A stretch of DNA of 64,000 bases from Thermohalobaculum sp039028795 (lineage in GTDB: Bacteria > Pseudomonadota > Alphaproteobacteria > Rhodobacterales > Rhodobacteraceae). The translations under genes and the position numbers were made by a program. Below are positions 63,910 to 64,000 of this stretch, one piece after another (within the stretch, counting starts at the first letter, position 1; every line of letters starts with the position of its first letter). Below the pieces are notes generated by a model. It did no database searches, was not told where the DNA came from, and was given only the letters and a program-made list of their open reading frames with translations. The stretch is taken from the NCBI GenBank assembly GCA_039028795.1, contig JBCCHJ010000008.1, positions 1 to 64,000 of the forward strand. Reading direction: 5' to 3'.

Positions 63910-64000
63910 AGTTCGCGCTGCTTTTTCAGGTGAAATGGCTGCCATTGGGCCGCATTTCGTGCTGTTTGGTAAGCCGATTCCGGCAATGCCCATCTTGGCG
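63910..64000. other. Sequence after the giant operon, to the window edge
   Basis: I see no terminator hairpin in these 91 bases. An ATG at 63935 opens a frame of 22 codons to the edge (MAAIGPHFVLFGKPIPAMPI...), too little to call a gene. Whether the operon goes on is not visible. Confidence 0.3.

Overview
The window looks like chromosomal DNA of a marine-type alphaproteobacterium of the Rhodobacteraceae (Roseobacter/Rhodobacter relatives). The reasons are the high GC content, the gcvT-gcvH-gcvP operon behind a tandem glycine riboswitch, the histone deacetylase-like/xseB/ispA/dxs run, a MaeB-type malic enzyme next to a PrpE-type acyl-CoA synthetase, a perfect FNR-type site in a polyhydroxyalkanoate (PHA)/stress cluster, and the general protein sequence style. 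Nearly all of the first 49 kb is core metabolism and housekeeping. The last 14.5 kb is one operon of three giant proteins that I cannot assign to a known system.

Layout. 1-5.1 kb: a broken RTX-like fragment, then the glycine cleavage operon (minus strand) with its riboswitch leader. 5.3-18.4 kb: a PhyH-like dioxygenase, a methyltransferase, a divergent FAD oxidase/amidohydrolase pair, a G3E GTPase, an Old Yellow Enzyme homologue and a complete five-gene peptide-type ABC importer. This is plausibly a region for uptake and breakdown of nitrogenous compounds. 18.4-22.4 kb: a PcaD-like enol-lactonase, XerC and DNA primase. 22.7-27 kb: a stress/PHA module (two universal stress proteins, DUF2267 protein, phasin, PHA synthase) with CRP/FNR-type sites. 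One of its stress genes is broken and another carries a 16-bp tandem duplication at its start. 27-34 kb: adenosine kinase, endonuclease III, a sulfotransferase-like protein and the isoprenoid run (HDAC-like, xseB, ispA, dxs). 34.1-34.9 kb: a small AT-rich island with two lysine-rich helical genes. 35-42 kb: a lipoprotein and TerB-like pair, a methyltransferase, maeB and prpE.

42-46.6 kb encodes what looks like a phosphorelay. It consists of an exported molybdopterin-fold protein, a membrane histidine kinase whose ATPase and receiver domains look degenerate, a receiver-HPt protein and a LuxO/NtrC-type sigma-54 activator, closed by a terminator. An IclR regulator with overlapping palindromes upstream, tRNA-Asn and a LysR regulator follow.

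The LysR gene is divergent from a tight operon (49364-63909) of 2463-, 1307- and 1075-residue proteins separated by single bases. The first has an OmpA-like segment and a lone CxxCH motif, and no signal peptide is visible. The second is an array of fibronectin III-like beta-sandwich segments. The third ends in a phospholipase D-like half-domain whose HxKx4D motif has lost its His and Lys. This operon is the best candidate for an undescribed system. The PHA module's low-oxygen control and the kinase-dead-looking sensor are the next most interesting points.
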